Assembly: GCA_003569265.1 (NCBI GenBank)
Contig: BGON01000001.1
Span: 62,001-126,000, forward strand
DNA: 64,000 nt
Reading direction: 5' to 3'
Source: Actinomycetota bacterium
GTDB lineage: Bacteria; Actinomycetota; Actinomycetes; Nanopelagicales; Nanopelagicaceae
In this document: in pieces, positions 8,329 through 19,735 of the stretch
How positions within the stretch are numbered: position 1 is the first letter of the stretch
Layout: every line of letters starts with the position of its first letter
Made by a program: the position numbers and the translations under genes
The notes under the pieces: generated by a model
What the model was told of the DNA's origin: nothing
The model's database searches: none
The model's input: only the letters and a program-made list of their open reading frames with translations

Positions 8329-9564
8329 TTATATGCTCGTAAATACCAATACGACGTTGTGGCCGCCGAAACCAAAAGAGTCATTAAGCGCTGCGATATC
8401 ACCAGCAGGAAGAGCACGAGGCTTATCGCGAACAACGTCAACAGTGACGGCTGGATCCAAATCATCGATATTAATTGTTGGGGGAGCAAGACGATCTTGC
8501 AAAGTTTTAACGATGAATACAGATTCAATTGCACCTGCGCCACCCAATAAATGCCCCGTCATGGATTTAGTTGCAGAGACAGCAACATGATCAGCATCTG
8601 TTCCAAGGGCTGCGCGCAAAGCATTTGCTTCGGCAATATCGCCAGCTGGTGTGGAAGTGGCGTGGGCATTTAAGTGAACAATATCTTTAGTAGTTAAACC
8701 TGAATCACGCAGAGCAAACTTAACTGCTCGTTGCACGCCGGCTCCATCTGGATCTGGCGCTGCAATGTGATAACCATCAGAAGTTAAGCCTTGGCCTGCA
8801 ATTTCACAGTAAATCTTCGCCCCTCTTGCAACTGCATGCTCATACTCTTCTAGAACTAATATTCCGCCGCCTTCGCCTAAGACAAAGCCATCGCGATTTA
8901 AATCATATGGGCGAGAAGCTCGCTGCGGCTCATCATTTCTAGTTGAAAGCGCCTTCATCGCAGCAAAACCTGACATCGGCATCACGTGAATCGCTGCTTC
9001 AACACCACCACTGACCACAATATCTGCGCGATCATTTCTAATCATCTCTAGTGCGTAACCAATTGCTTCAGCACCTGATGCACACGCGCTCACTGGAGTG
9101 TGAACTCCAGCGCGGGCTTGAAGTTCAAGACCAACATTTGCTGCAGGACCATTTGGCATCAACATGGGAACAGTGTGTGGACTAACTAGACGTGCACCTT
9201 TTTCACGCAAGATGTCATATTGATCAAGCAAGGTAGTTACTCCACCAATACCGGATGCGATAACAACACCAAGGCGCTCTTTATCAATTTCCGGTGAACC
9301 AGCATCTTTCCACGCTTCGCGCGATGCTATGAGTGCAAATTGTTCAGATCTATCTAAGCGCCGCAGTTCAACGCGCTCCATCTGTTCAGATGGTTCAATA
9401 GCAACTCGAGCAGCAAAGTGCACTGGAAGTGTTTGTGCCCACTCCTCGGTCAGGTTTCTGACACCGCTTGTGCCGGCAAGGAGGGCTGACCAAGAAGTTG
9501 TTACATCCCCACCAATAGGAGTTGTGGCACCAAGTCCAGTGACGACAACGCGACGGCGAGACAT
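8329..9564 (-). CDS. fabF: 3-oxoacyl-[ACP] synthase II
   Basis: A 411-residue condensing enzyme of fatty acid elongation, normal length for KAS II. The Cys-His-His active site is visible: Cys in SACASGAEA (about residue 166), His in HATSTPAGD and His in SMTGHLLGGAG. It condenses malonyl-ACP with acyl-ACP in the cytosol. It lies 20 bases downstream of acpP and abuts accD, so these three form a transcription unit. KAS I versus II type is not strictly decidable, but the family and context support fabF (kasA-like). Confidence 0.93.
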   Translation of the reverse strand: MSRRRVVVTGLGATTPIGGDVTTSWSALLAGTSGVRNLTEEWAQTLPVHFAARVAIEPSEQMERVELRRLDRSEQFALIASREAWKDAGSPEIDKERLGVVIASGIGGVTTLLDQYDILREKGARLVSPHTVPMLMPNGPAANVGLELQARAGVHTPVSACASGAEAIGYALEMIRNDRADIVVSGGVEAAIHVMPMSGFAAMKALSTRNDEPQRASRPYDLNRDGFVLGEGGGILVLEEYEHAVARGAKIYCEIAGQGLTSDGYHIAAPDPDGAGVQRAVKFALRDSGLTTKDIVHLNAHATSTPAGDIAEANALRAALGTDADHVAVSATKSMTGHLLGGAGAIESVFIVKTLQDRLAPPTINIDDLDPAVTVDVVRDKPRALPAGDIAALNDSFGFGGHNVVLVFTSI

Positions 9565-9584
9565 GAAAGTAGAGCTCTTACTAC

Positions 9585-9833
9585 TTACTTAGCTGCGTTA
9601 ACGATGAAGTTAACTGCGTCGCCAACTGTGGCTAGATCAGTTACAGCCTCATCAGGAATCTTCACGCCAAAGCGCTCTTCTGCAGCAACTACAACTTCAA
9701 CCATGCTGAGTGAATCCACTTCTAGATCCTCAGTGAAGTTCTTATCAAGCTCAATTGATGCAGCTGGAATGCCGGCTACTTCTTCAACGATCTCTTTAAG
9801 TCCTGCTAGTACATCTGCTGGTGCAAGTGCCAT
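9585..9833 (-). CDS. acpP: Acyl carrier protein
   Basis: An 82-residue four-helix acidic protein. The phosphopantetheine attachment serine is Ser41 in EVDSLSMVE. It carries growing acyl chains between FabD, FabH and FabF, which are encoded on either side. AAGGA lies about nine bases before the ATG. A 109-base gap separates it from fabH upstream and holds a possible internal promoter. Confidence 0.95.
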   Translation of the reverse strand: MALAPADVLAGLKEIVEEVAGIPAASIELDKNFTEDLEVDSLSMVEVVVAAEERFGVKIPDEAVTDLATVGDAVNFIVNAAK

Positions 9834-9913
9834 GTGATGTGTTCCTTTTCTTCGGCGAATAGTTCAACGGATCAACAGGTGGTAATTCTCTATGAAAAGA
9901 GTGCTTACTTACG

Positions 9914-9919
9914 AGTATA
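9914..9919 (-). promoter_or_regulatory. Possible -10 element of an acpP-fabF-accD promoter
   Basis: On the minus strand TATACT lies about 80 bases upstream of acpP in the only sizeable gap of the cluster. No good -35 hexamer is seen at 17 bases, so the call rests on the -10 match and the position of the gap. Confidence 0.35.
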
Positions 9920-9942
9920 GACAGGCGTAAGTGTCATAAATC

Positions 9943-10962
9943 TCAGGGCGCAGGCGGAAGTTGCACCACTTGCCCCGCATAAACCAGGCCAGCCCCATAG
10001 CCAATGAGCAACGCTAATTTGCCATGCATCTCAGGATGTTTTTCTAGCAAGATATCCATCGCAAGGGGGATTGATGCAGCAGATGTATTTCCATTCACAC
10101 GAATGTCATCGGCAACCAAAACTGAATCCGGTAACTTCATTTCTTTCACCATTGTTTCAATGATACGGATGTTTGCCTGATGGGGAATAAACACATCAAG
10201 ATCATCCACACCTAAACCGGCAGACTCTAAAGCCTTAAGACCAACCTTGCTCATGGAATAAACAGCCCAACGAAATACAGTTTGACCTTGCTGTGAAATA
10301 TTTGGCCACCCTAATTGAGCAACACCTTTATCAGGTGAGTTTCTAAACTCTGTGTAAGGTGGATTTAACATAATCGCATCACGAGAGTCAGCATCTGATC
10401 CCCAGATAGTTGGACCGATTTTTGCTTCAGCACTTTGTCCTACGACAACAGCGCCGGCACCATCGGCAAAGATAAATGCAGTTGCGCGATCATCTGGGTC
10501 AGTAAAGTCAGAGAGCTTTTCAACACCAACTACCAAAACATTTTTCGATGTTCCACCACGCACTAAATCACTTGCCATGCCAACGCCATAACAAAAGCCA
10601 GCACAGGCTGCACTGATATCAAAAGCTGCAGCTTTGGGATTACCCAGTTCATTAATGAGTTCAGTTGCAGCACTTGGTGCTTGGTAGGGATAAGAAATAG
10701 TAGAAAGGATCACAGTATCGATATCGGCCATAGTTAACTTGGCTCGCTTGAGTGCACTTTCACATGCAGCTTTTGCCATAGTTATCACAGTTTCATCAGG
10801 GCCAGCAAAACGGCGGGATTCAATGCCTGTGCGTTGTTGAATCCATTCATCACTTGATTCAATTCGATCAACAATTTCAGAGTTAGGAACTAAACGCTTA
10901 GGGCGATAAGAACCAACAGAGAGAATGGCACTGTTAGTCGTTGGTGATGATTTGATAATCAT
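9943..10962 (-). CDS. fabH: 3-oxoacyl-[ACP] synthase III
   Basis: A 339-residue KAS III that starts fatty acid synthesis from an acyl-CoA primer and malonyl-ACP. The catalytic triad is seen as Cys in SAACAGFCYG, His in IPHQANIRI and Asn in VNGNTSAAS. It follows fabD with a 4-base overlap (ATGA), implying coupled translation. Family and role are secure. The primer (acetyl-CoA or branched) cannot be judged from sequence, although the window also encodes branched-chain precursor synthesis. Confidence 0.95.
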   Translation of the reverse strand: MIIKSSPTTNSAILSVGSYRPKRLVPNSEIVDRIESSDEWIQQRTGIESRRFAGPDETVITMAKAACESALKRAKLTMADIDTVILSTISYPYQAPSAATELINELGNPKAAAFDISAACAGFCYGVGMASDLVRGGTSKNVLVVGVEKLSDFTDPDDRATAFIFADGAGAVVVGQSAEAKIGPTIWGSDADSRDAIMLNPPYTEFRNSPDKGVAQLGWPNISQQGQTVFRWAVYSMSKVGLKALESAGLGVDDLDVFIPHQANIRIIETMVKEMKLPDSVLVADDIRVNGNTSAASIPLAMDILLEKHPEMHGKLALLIGYGAGLVYAGQVVQLPPAP

Positions 10963-11867
10963 GCGTGCCTTCCTGCAAATTCTTTAGCAGCAGATAGGTC
11001 ATCTGCACTCTTCAGGGCGAATGTTTCGATTTCCGGAGCACCGCGCTTGAGTAAGCCAACCAGAGTTCCAGCTGGTGGTAATTCAATGACACCCGTAACT
11101 CCTAAGTTTTTAAGAGTTTGCATGCATAAATCCCAGCGCACAGGGTTAGCTATCTGATTAACGATGCGGTTTAGCACCTGTGCACCATCTGTGACAACTT
11201 CACCATCTTTATTAGAAATGACTGAGATTGTTGTTGGGGAAGTTGAGATGGTTGCAGCAAGTGAGCGCAGAGGTTCAACGGCAGGTGCCATGAAAGATGT
11301 GTGAAAAGCTCCGGCAACAGCTAGCCCTCGAACTCGCGCCCCTTCAGGTGGATTTTCAGAAAGCGCGGCAAGTGCTGCTAAATCACCAGCAGCCACAATT
11401 TGTCCACCACCATTATCGTTTGCGGCTACTAAGTGAAGTTGTTCGAGTTTTTTCAAAACGATTTCGCGATCTCCGCCCAAAACCGCAGACATTCCAGCAG
11501 GGGAGAGCGCTGCAGCTTTTGCCATTTCTATGCCACGAGCTCTCACTAAACGCAACGCATCTTCATCCGAGATTGCACCACTGATTGCCGCCGCTGCTAG
11601 TTCTCCAACAGAGTGACCTGATGTGAATGAATAATTCTTAAGTCCAAGTGCGTGAGCACCTAATAGAGATGCAGCCACGATAAGTGGTTGGGCATTTGCG
11701 GTGTCCTTGATTTCATCGGCATCAGCACTTGTGCCAAGTCTTATTAAATCTAAATCAATACGCATAGACCATTTGGATAGAAGCTCATGAAACACGGGGT
11801 TAGTTACCCATGAATTAAACATTCCTGGAGTTTGGGAACCCTGCCCCGGAGCGCTAACTGCTAACAC
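10959..11867 (-). CDS. fabD: Malonyl-CoA:ACP transacylase
   Basis: A 302-residue acyltransferase that loads malonyl groups onto AcpP. GQGSQ at the N terminus, the nucleophile motif GHSVGE and the His of AGAFHTSFM are all present. Translation starts at GTG 11867; there is no Shine-Dalgarno, and TAAAGT (11880-11875, minus strand) lies seven bases before it, suggesting a leaderless mRNA. It is the first gene of the fatty acid cluster. In many Actinobacteria a FasR-type activator gene precedes fabD; here the divergent neighbour is etfB. Confidence 0.93.
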   Translation of the reverse strand: MLAVSAPGQGSQTPGMFNSWVTNPVFHELLSKWSMRIDLDLIRLGTSADADEIKDTANAQPLIVAASLLGAHALGLKNYSFTSGHSVGELAAAAISGAISDEDALRLVRARGIEMAKAAALSPAGMSAVLGGDREIVLKKLEQLHLVAANDNGGGQIVAAGDLAALAALSENPPEGARVRGLAVAGAFHTSFMAPAVEPLRSLAATISTSPTTISVISNKDGEVVTDGAQVLNRIVNQIANPVRWDLCMQTLKNLGVTGVIELPPAGTLVGLLKRGAPEIETFALKSADDLSAAKEFAGRHA

Positions 11868-11898
11868 TTTTGCTACTTTACTCGAATGGGGAGATTCA

Positions 11899-11936
11899 GT
11901 TGGCCATTCGGGTTACTGGCCAGTAACATTGGCCAC
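11899..11936 (+). promoter_or_regulatory. etfB promoter with 16-bp palindromic operator
   Basis: TAACAT at 11924-11929 lies seven bases before the etfB ATG, with TTGGCC 18 bases upstream of it at about 11900. A perfect palindrome GTTACTGGCCAGTAAC (11912-11927) fills the spacer and overlaps the -10. The arrangement is that of a repressor site on a leaderless promoter; the regulator is unknown. It also lies about 45 bases upstream of fabD on the other strand. Confidence 0.5.
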
Positions 11937-12722
11937 ATGAAGATCGCTGTCTGCATTAAACAGGTCCCAGATTCATGGGCTGAGAAAAAGATGGTTGGCG
12001 GATTACTTGATCGCGCCAGCGTTGATGCTGTTCTCAATGACTTAGATGAATATGCCGTTGAAGAAGCACTTCGAATTGCAGAAGCACATGGTGGCAATGA
12101 AGAAGGTGGTGCTAACTCAGTCACAGTTATTTCAATGGGACCAGAGCGCGCAACTGAAGCTGTGCGAAAGGCCCTATCTATGGGTGCAAATGATGCGATT
12201 TTAATTAGCGATGCTGTTCTAGTTGGAGCAGATGCCGTTGTGACGGCTGAAGTTTTAGCCAATGTCATCTTGAAAGGTGAGTTCGACATCGTTATCTGCG
12301 GAACTGAATCAACAGATGCCCGTATGAGCGTTGTGCCGGCGATGATAAGTGAGAAGCTGGGATGTGCTCAATTAACTTTTGCTTCCAAAGTTACGGTAGA
12401 TCCAGCAGCTAAGAAGGTCTCGATTACACGGGTTACTGAAGCTGGTGTTGATGAAGTCCATGGAGAGTTTCCTTGTGTCATAAGTGTTGTTGAAAAGATT
12501 AATGAGCCTCGCTACCCATCCTTTAAAGGCATTATGGCGGCTAAGAAAAAGGTAATCGATATCCGTGACTTTGCAAGTACTGGCGCGCAGTTCACAAAAT
12601 CTTGGTCAGCAGTAATTGATGCAGCTCCTCGTCCACCACGTGCTACGGGTGTTGTTGTCACAGATGATGGAACGGCTGGTCAAAAACTTGTTGATTTCTT
12701 GAGTGAGAAGAAGTTGATATGA
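11937..12722 (+). CDS. etfB: Electron transfer flavoprotein beta subunit
   Basis: A 261-residue ETF beta chain that, with EtfA, binds AMP and FAD and passes electrons from acyl-CoA and related dehydrogenases toward the quinone pool. KIAVCIKQVPDS at the start and GTESTDARMSVVPAM near residue 120 are typical. ATG 11937 is chosen over an upstream in-frame ATG (11886) because homologues begin MKI-V-IKQVPD and the upstream stretch is the promoter/operator. It overlaps etfA by four bases. No acyl-CoA dehydrogenase is encoded nearby. Confidence 0.93.
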   Translation: MKIAVCIKQVPDSWAEKKMVGGLLDRASVDAVLNDLDEYAVEEALRIAEAHGGNEEGGANSVTVISMGPERATEAVRKALSMGANDAILISDAVLVGADAVVTAEVLANVILKGEFDIVICGTESTDARMSVVPAMISEKLGCAQLTFASKVTVDPAAKKVSITRVTEAGVDEVHGEFPCVISVVEKINEPRYPSFKGIMAAKKKVIDIRDFASTGAQFTKSWSAVIDAAPRPPRATGVVVTDDGTAGQKLVDFLSEKKLI

Positions 12723-13672
12723 GCACTGTAGTAATTCTGGCTGATTTCGTAAGCGAAAAAGCGACTAAGTCAACGGTAGAAATAGCAACTGCTGGCGCTG
12801 TCATGGGAGAAGTAACAGCACTTGTTTTAGCACCTGTCGGAAAAGGTGCAGCTTATGCAGCCTCCATTAACCAGGGACCTGTTACAAAAGTATGTGTCAT
12901 TGAATCAGATGACTTTGCAAAGCATGGTGTTGCAGCTTGCGCCGATGCGCTTGCACATGTCATCGGACAAAGCGCGCCATCGGCAGTTCTCGTAGTTTCA
13001 AACGCCTTTGGTAAAGAAGTTGCTGGACGCGTGGCAATGAAGCTAAAGATTGGCATTATTACCGATGCAGTCGATGTTGCGGCAGATTGCACTGCAACAC
13101 AGCTAGTTTTTGGTGGATCCACAACTGTTCACTCAAAGGTTGCTGCTGGTACTGCAATTATTACTGTGCGACCAAATACCATTACTGCAAACTTTGCACC
13201 AGCTACACCTTTAATTGAAAACATAACTGCGCCGATCTCTGATGGCTCTAAAAAGGCAACAATTACCTCCTCGCAACCTCCGGTTAAGGGTGGTCGTCCA
13301 GAGTTAACTGAAGCCGACATTGTTGTTTCGGGTGGTCGTGGAACAAATGGAGATTTTGCATCGGTTGAAGCTTTTGCAGATTCATTAGGCGCTGCCGTTG
13401 GCGCATCACGTGCTGCAACTGATGCCGGTTGGTATCCACACTCTCATCAAGTAGGCCAAACAGGAAAAACTGTTAGCCCACAGCTCTATGTTGCATGTGG
13501 AATCTCAGGGGCAATTCAGCACCGCGCTGGTATGCAAACAAGCAAGAACATCGTGGTGGTAAATAAAGATCCAGAAGCTCCACTCTTTGAATTAGCTGAT
13601 TTTGGTGTTGTGGGCGATCTCTTTGCCGTGCTGCCTCCTGCCACTGAAGGCGTTAAAGCCCTCAAAGCCTAA
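12719..13672 (+). CDS. etfA: Electron transfer flavoprotein alpha subunit
   Basis: A 317-residue ETF alpha chain. The C-terminal FAD-binding domain is clear, with VSGGRGTNG, the [19 protein letters not shown] region and [10 protein letters not shown]. It forms a heterodimer with EtfB, encoded immediately upstream with an ATGA overlap. A cysteine desulfurase gene follows after 10 bases, although that gene appears to have its own -10 element. Family assignment is secure; electron donors are not evident from the window. Confidence 0.93.
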   Translation: MSTVVILADFVSEKATKSTVEIATAGAVMGEVTALVLAPVGKGAAYAASINQGPVTKVCVIESDDFAKHGVAACADALAHVIGQSAPSAVLVVSNAFGKEVAGRVAMKLKIGIITDAVDVAADCTATQLVFGGSTTVHSKVAAGTAIITVRPNTITANFAPATPLIENITAPISDGSKKATITSSQPPVKGGRPELTEADIVVSGGRGTNGDFASVEAFADSLGAAVGASRAATDAGWYPHSHQVGQTGKTVSPQLYVACGISGAIQHRAGMQTSKNIVVVNKDPEAPLFELADFGVVGDLFAVLPPATEGVKALKA

Positions 13673-13682
13673 GATTGGACCT

Positions 13683-14824
13683 ATGTCCTCTATCTACCTA
13701 GACCATGCGGCCACAACGCCCATGGTTGAAGAAGCTTTAATTGCGATGACTGGGCAGTTAGCACGCTTAGGAAATCCATCAAGTTTGCATACACACGGTC
13801 GTGCAACACGAAAAACTTTAGAGGATTCCCGAGAAGTAATTGCAAAAGAAGTGGGTTGCCTGCCTAGCGAAGTTATTTTCACCGCATCAGGCACGGAGGC
13901 AAATAACACTGCGCTTAAAGGTTTGTATTGGCAAGGACGCGATAAGGGCAAACACGTTGTGGTTATTAGCTCCATTGAACACCATGCAATTTTGGATCCA
14001 GCACATTGGCTAGAGGTGCATGAGGCCGCTGAAATTATTCAGATTCCAGTTAATGCTGATGGCGTCATAGATCTTGAGTTTCTCACTAATTTAGTTGCTG
14101 CCAGAGGTAATGAGATTGCTGTCATTAGTGTCATGCATGCAAATAATGAAACTGGAGTGATTCAACCGATTGCAAAGGTTGTTGAAATTGCTGGAGAGAT
14201 TCCAGTTCACACTGATGCGGCACAAAGCTTTAAGAAAGTCCCGCTTTCATTTGCCGGTCTTGGCGTTTATGCAATGTCATTGAGTGCCCATAAAGTTGGA
14301 GGACCTCTAGGTATTGGCGCACTTATTTTGCGCCGAGCAGTTGAAATTCCAGCGCTGCTCCATGGCGGGGGACAAGAGCGGGAAATTAGAAGTGGAACAT
14401 TAAATGCACCGGCAATTGTTGCTTTTGCTGCAGCTGCAAAAAGTAAGTATTACGATGGGAACAACGTAAGTGCACTGCGTGACTCCTTTATTGCAGGAAT
14501 AACAGCCGCTCTTCCTGAGGTAATTATCAATGGTGTGAAATCAAATCGCTTACCTGGAATCGTTAATGTCACTTTTCCTGGAACACAAAGTGACACGTTG
14601 TTACTGCTTATGGATGCCCAACATATTTCCTGTTCAACAGGATCGGCCTGCAGCGCAGGTGTGCATGAAGCCAGCCACGTGCTCCTTGCTATGGGACATA
14701 ATGAAGTCAGCGCGCAGTCTTCATTGCGATTTTCATTCGGTGCTACGAGCACAAGTGCAGACGTAGATTTCGCGGTGTCAGTACTGCCTGATGTAATTGC
14801 CCGTGGAAGGGCGGCAAATCTTTC

Positions 14825-14828
<4 letters not shown>
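13683..14828 (+). CDS. Cysteine desulfurase (IscS/NifS family)
   Basis: A 381-residue PLP enzyme that removes sulfur from cysteine. [10 protein letters not shown] at the N terminus, the PLP lysine in [10 protein letters not shown] and the active-site cysteine loop [11 protein letters not shown] are visible. The start ATG 13683 matches homologues; the frame is open further upstream only inside etfA. TAAGAT ends seven bases before the ATG, suggesting an independent leaderless transcript. Its 4-base overlap with mnmA points to supply of sulfur for tRNA 2-thiouridine formation, and perhaps for iron-sulfur clusters as well. Confidence 0.92.
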
Positions 14829-17922
<3,094 letters not shown>

Positions 17923-17935
17923 TAGGATTTCAACC

Positions 17936-18058
17936 ATGATGAACTTAGCAACTGAGGCTGTGCGCGAACTTCCGATGCCTCCCTATGCATTTGGCATTAT
18001 TGGTTTTGGAGTTCTTTCACTCCTTCTCTATTTAACTCTTCGCCTAGACCGGGACTAA
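17936..18058 (+). CDS. Small single-span membrane protein upstream of nadD
   Basis: A 40-residue open frame with one hydrophobic helix (FGIIGFGVLSLLLYLTL) preceded by LPMPPYAF and ending RLDRD. A short protein with the same LPMPPY plus one-helix layout sits next to nadD in many Actinobacteria, recalled from family knowledge. It fits exactly between ligA (13 bases) and nadD (1 base), which supports that it is translated. The start could be either of two adjacent ATGs. No function is known. Confidence 0.7.
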   Translation: MMNLATEAVRELPMPPYAFGIIGFGVLSLLLYLTLRLDRD

Positions 18059-18059
18059 T

Positions 18060-18611
18060 TTGTCCCGCGTTGGAATTTATGGCGGAACATTTGACCCCAT
18101 TCATCGTGGTCATCTGCACGTAATTACCCAACTATTTAAAAGAGATCTCATTGATCAACTACTTCTTATTCCTGCTGGTCAACCTTTGCTTCGAAGTTGC
18201 GAGCCAACTGCTAGTGGAGAACAGCGACGAAAGATGTGTGAGTTAGCAGTTTCAACGCTGCCAGAAGAAATTAAGAATAAAGTGCGTGTAAACCCCATTG
18301 AAATCCTACGTGCGGGCCCTAGCTATGCAATTGATACCGTTGAAGCGCTGAGTCGGACATTTCCAGATGATCAGATCTATTTAATCGTAGGTGCAGATGC
18401 TTTTTCAAAGATGGATCAGTGGCACAGAGCAGAAGAATTGCAAAAGATGGTTTCAGTCATCTGTGTTAATCGACCTGGTTATCCAGCAACTGGAATTGAT
18501 ATTGGGGCCCTTGATGCTGCTGCAACAACAATTCGCCAGGGATTGAGCGCTGACGTGCCGGAAATTGTGGCGGGATTTATAAGAGAGAATGGGCTCTATG
18601 ACAATCAGTAG
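18060..18611 (+). CDS. nadD: Nicotinate-nucleotide adenylyltransferase
   Basis: A 183-residue nucleotidyltransferase that converts nicotinate mononucleotide to deamido-NAD. GGTFDPIHRGH near residues 8-18 is the family signature, and VGADAFSKMDQWH is the mid-protein motif. It starts at TTG 18060, one base after the stop of the small membrane protein gene. The end overlaps the start of rsfS. It belongs to a nadD-rsfS-phosphatase unit conserved in Actinobacteria. Confidence 0.94.
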   Translation: MSRVGIYGGTFDPIHRGHLHVITQLFKRDLIDQLLLIPAGQPLLRSCEPTASGEQRRKMCELAVSTLPEEIKNKVRVNPIEILRAGPSYAIDTVEALSRTFPDDQIYLIVGADAFSKMDQWHRAEELQKMVSVICVNRPGYPATGIDIGALDAAATTIRQGLSADVPEIVAGFIRENGLYDNQ

Positions 18612-18975
18612 CAAAACCCGTGAGATAACCCAAGTAGCTGCCCACGCCATTATTGAAAAGATTGGCACGGATTTAATCGCTATTGATTTATCAGATCAAT
18701 TAGTTTTAAGTGAAGTCTTTTTGATTGCAACAGGTCAAAACTCAGCACAAGTTGATTCAATTGCTGATGAAGTTGAACGCAAGCTCCAAGCAATTGGAGA
18801 AAAGCCAGCACGCCGTGAAAAAGGTGCTGAATGGATTTTGCTGGATTACTCAGATTTAGTTGTGCATATTCAAAGCGTTGAACTTCGCAAGTATTACATG
18901 CTCGATCGTCTTTGGAATGACTGCCCAACGATTGAACTAGATGCCGTGAAGGAAGCTGCATTAAATGGTAGGTAA
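18598..18975 (+). CDS. rsfS: Ribosomal silencing factor
   Basis: A protein of about 125 residues of the RsfS/Iojap family, which binds L14 of the large subunit and blocks subunit joining when nutrients are scarce. VFLIATGQNSAQVDSIADE and WILLDYSDLVVHI are family signatures. Two starts are possible, ATG 18589 and ATG 18598; the second is preferred because homologues begin near it, but an AGAGA sequence serves either. It overlaps nadD upstream and the phosphatase gene downstream. Confidence 0.92.
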   Translation: MTISSKTREITQVAAHAIIEKIGTDLIAIDLSDQLVLSEVFLIATGQNSAQVDSIADEVERKLQAIGEKPARREKGAEWILLDYSDLVVHIQSVELRKYYMLDRLWNDCPTIELDAVKEAALNGR

Positions 18976-19615
18976 TCGCATCGTTATTTGGCGCCATGGA
19001 CAAACCGACTGGAACAAGATCAACCGATTTCAAGGTCACTCCGATATTCCGCTCAATGAAGTTGGAAAAGTACAAGTAACTCGAGCAGCACAAGTTCTAG
19101 CAGGTATGAATCCAACTCAGATTATTTCAAGTGATTTGGGCCGAGCTATTGAAACTGCGCAAACTCTTGCAGATTTAACTGGATTAAGTTTTAGTTCGCA
19201 TGAAACGCTACGCGAAACTAATGGTGGTTTGTGGGAAGGAAAAACTGGTTCACAAAATCGTGCAGAAGATTTTCATAACTTTATTCGCTGGATTGATGGC
19301 GATGATAGTCCAGCTGGCACAACAGGAGAGCGACGCAGTGAAGTGGCATCTCGCGCAGTTGGTGAAATCTTGAGAGCCTTAGAAGGAAAAACTGAACAAC
19401 TTCTGGTTGTTGCAACACATGGTGGAACAGCTAGATGCGTTCTTGGAGAATTGCTGCAACTTCCACTTTCACATTGGGGAGTTTTAGGCGGACTTTCAAA
19501 TGCATCGTGGTCTGTCCTACAAAGAAATCCCCGCCAGTGGAATTTAGTTGAACACAACGCTGGATCTATTCCAGAACCTGTTTATGGCGAAGAAAGTGGA
19601 GCAACTTTCGTTTAA
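18965..19615 (+). CDS. Histidine phosphatase superfamily protein (phosphoglycerate-mutase-like)
   Basis: A 216-residue cytosolic phosphatase of the branch-1 histidine phosphatase clan. The phospho-accepting His is in WRHGQTDWN (residues 9-17), the acid residue in LRETNGGLWEG and the second His in VATHGGTAR. Proteins at this position, after rsfS, are often annotated as glucosyl-3-phosphoglycerate phosphatase or phosphoglycerate mutase-like; the exact substrate cannot be decided here. It overlaps rsfS by 11 bases. Confidence 0.87.
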   Translation: MVGNRIVIWRHGQTDWNKINRFQGHSDIPLNEVGKVQVTRAAQVLAGMNPTQIISSDLGRAIETAQTLADLTGLSFSSHETLRETNGGLWEGKTGSQNRAEDFHNFIRWIDGDDSPAGTTGERRSEVASRAVGEILRALEGKTEQLLVVATHGGTARCVLGELLQLPLSHWGVLGGLSNASWSVLQRNPRQWNLVEHNAGSIPEPVYGEESGATFV

Positions 19616-19659
19616 AACCACCGTGGGTGTATGCGGTAAGGTCTGCACTTGAAGTAAAT

Positions 19660-19732
19660 GGGGCTATAGCGCAGCTGGTAGCGCACCTGCATGGCATGCA
19701 GGGGGTCAGGGGTTCAAATCCCCTTAGCTCCA
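19660..19732 (+). tRNA. tRNA-Ala (GGC anticodon)
   Basis: Acceptor GGGGCTA pairs with TAGCTCC including one G-U pair. The anticodon stem CCTGC/GCAGG holds loop ATGGCAT with anticodon GGC, and the T arm is AGGGG/CCCCT around TTCAAAT. CCA is not encoded. TAAGGT at 19637-19642 is a plausible -10, which would give a short 5' leader. The leuS start codon begins only three bases after the discriminator. Confidence 0.96.
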
Positions 19733-19735
19733 CGT

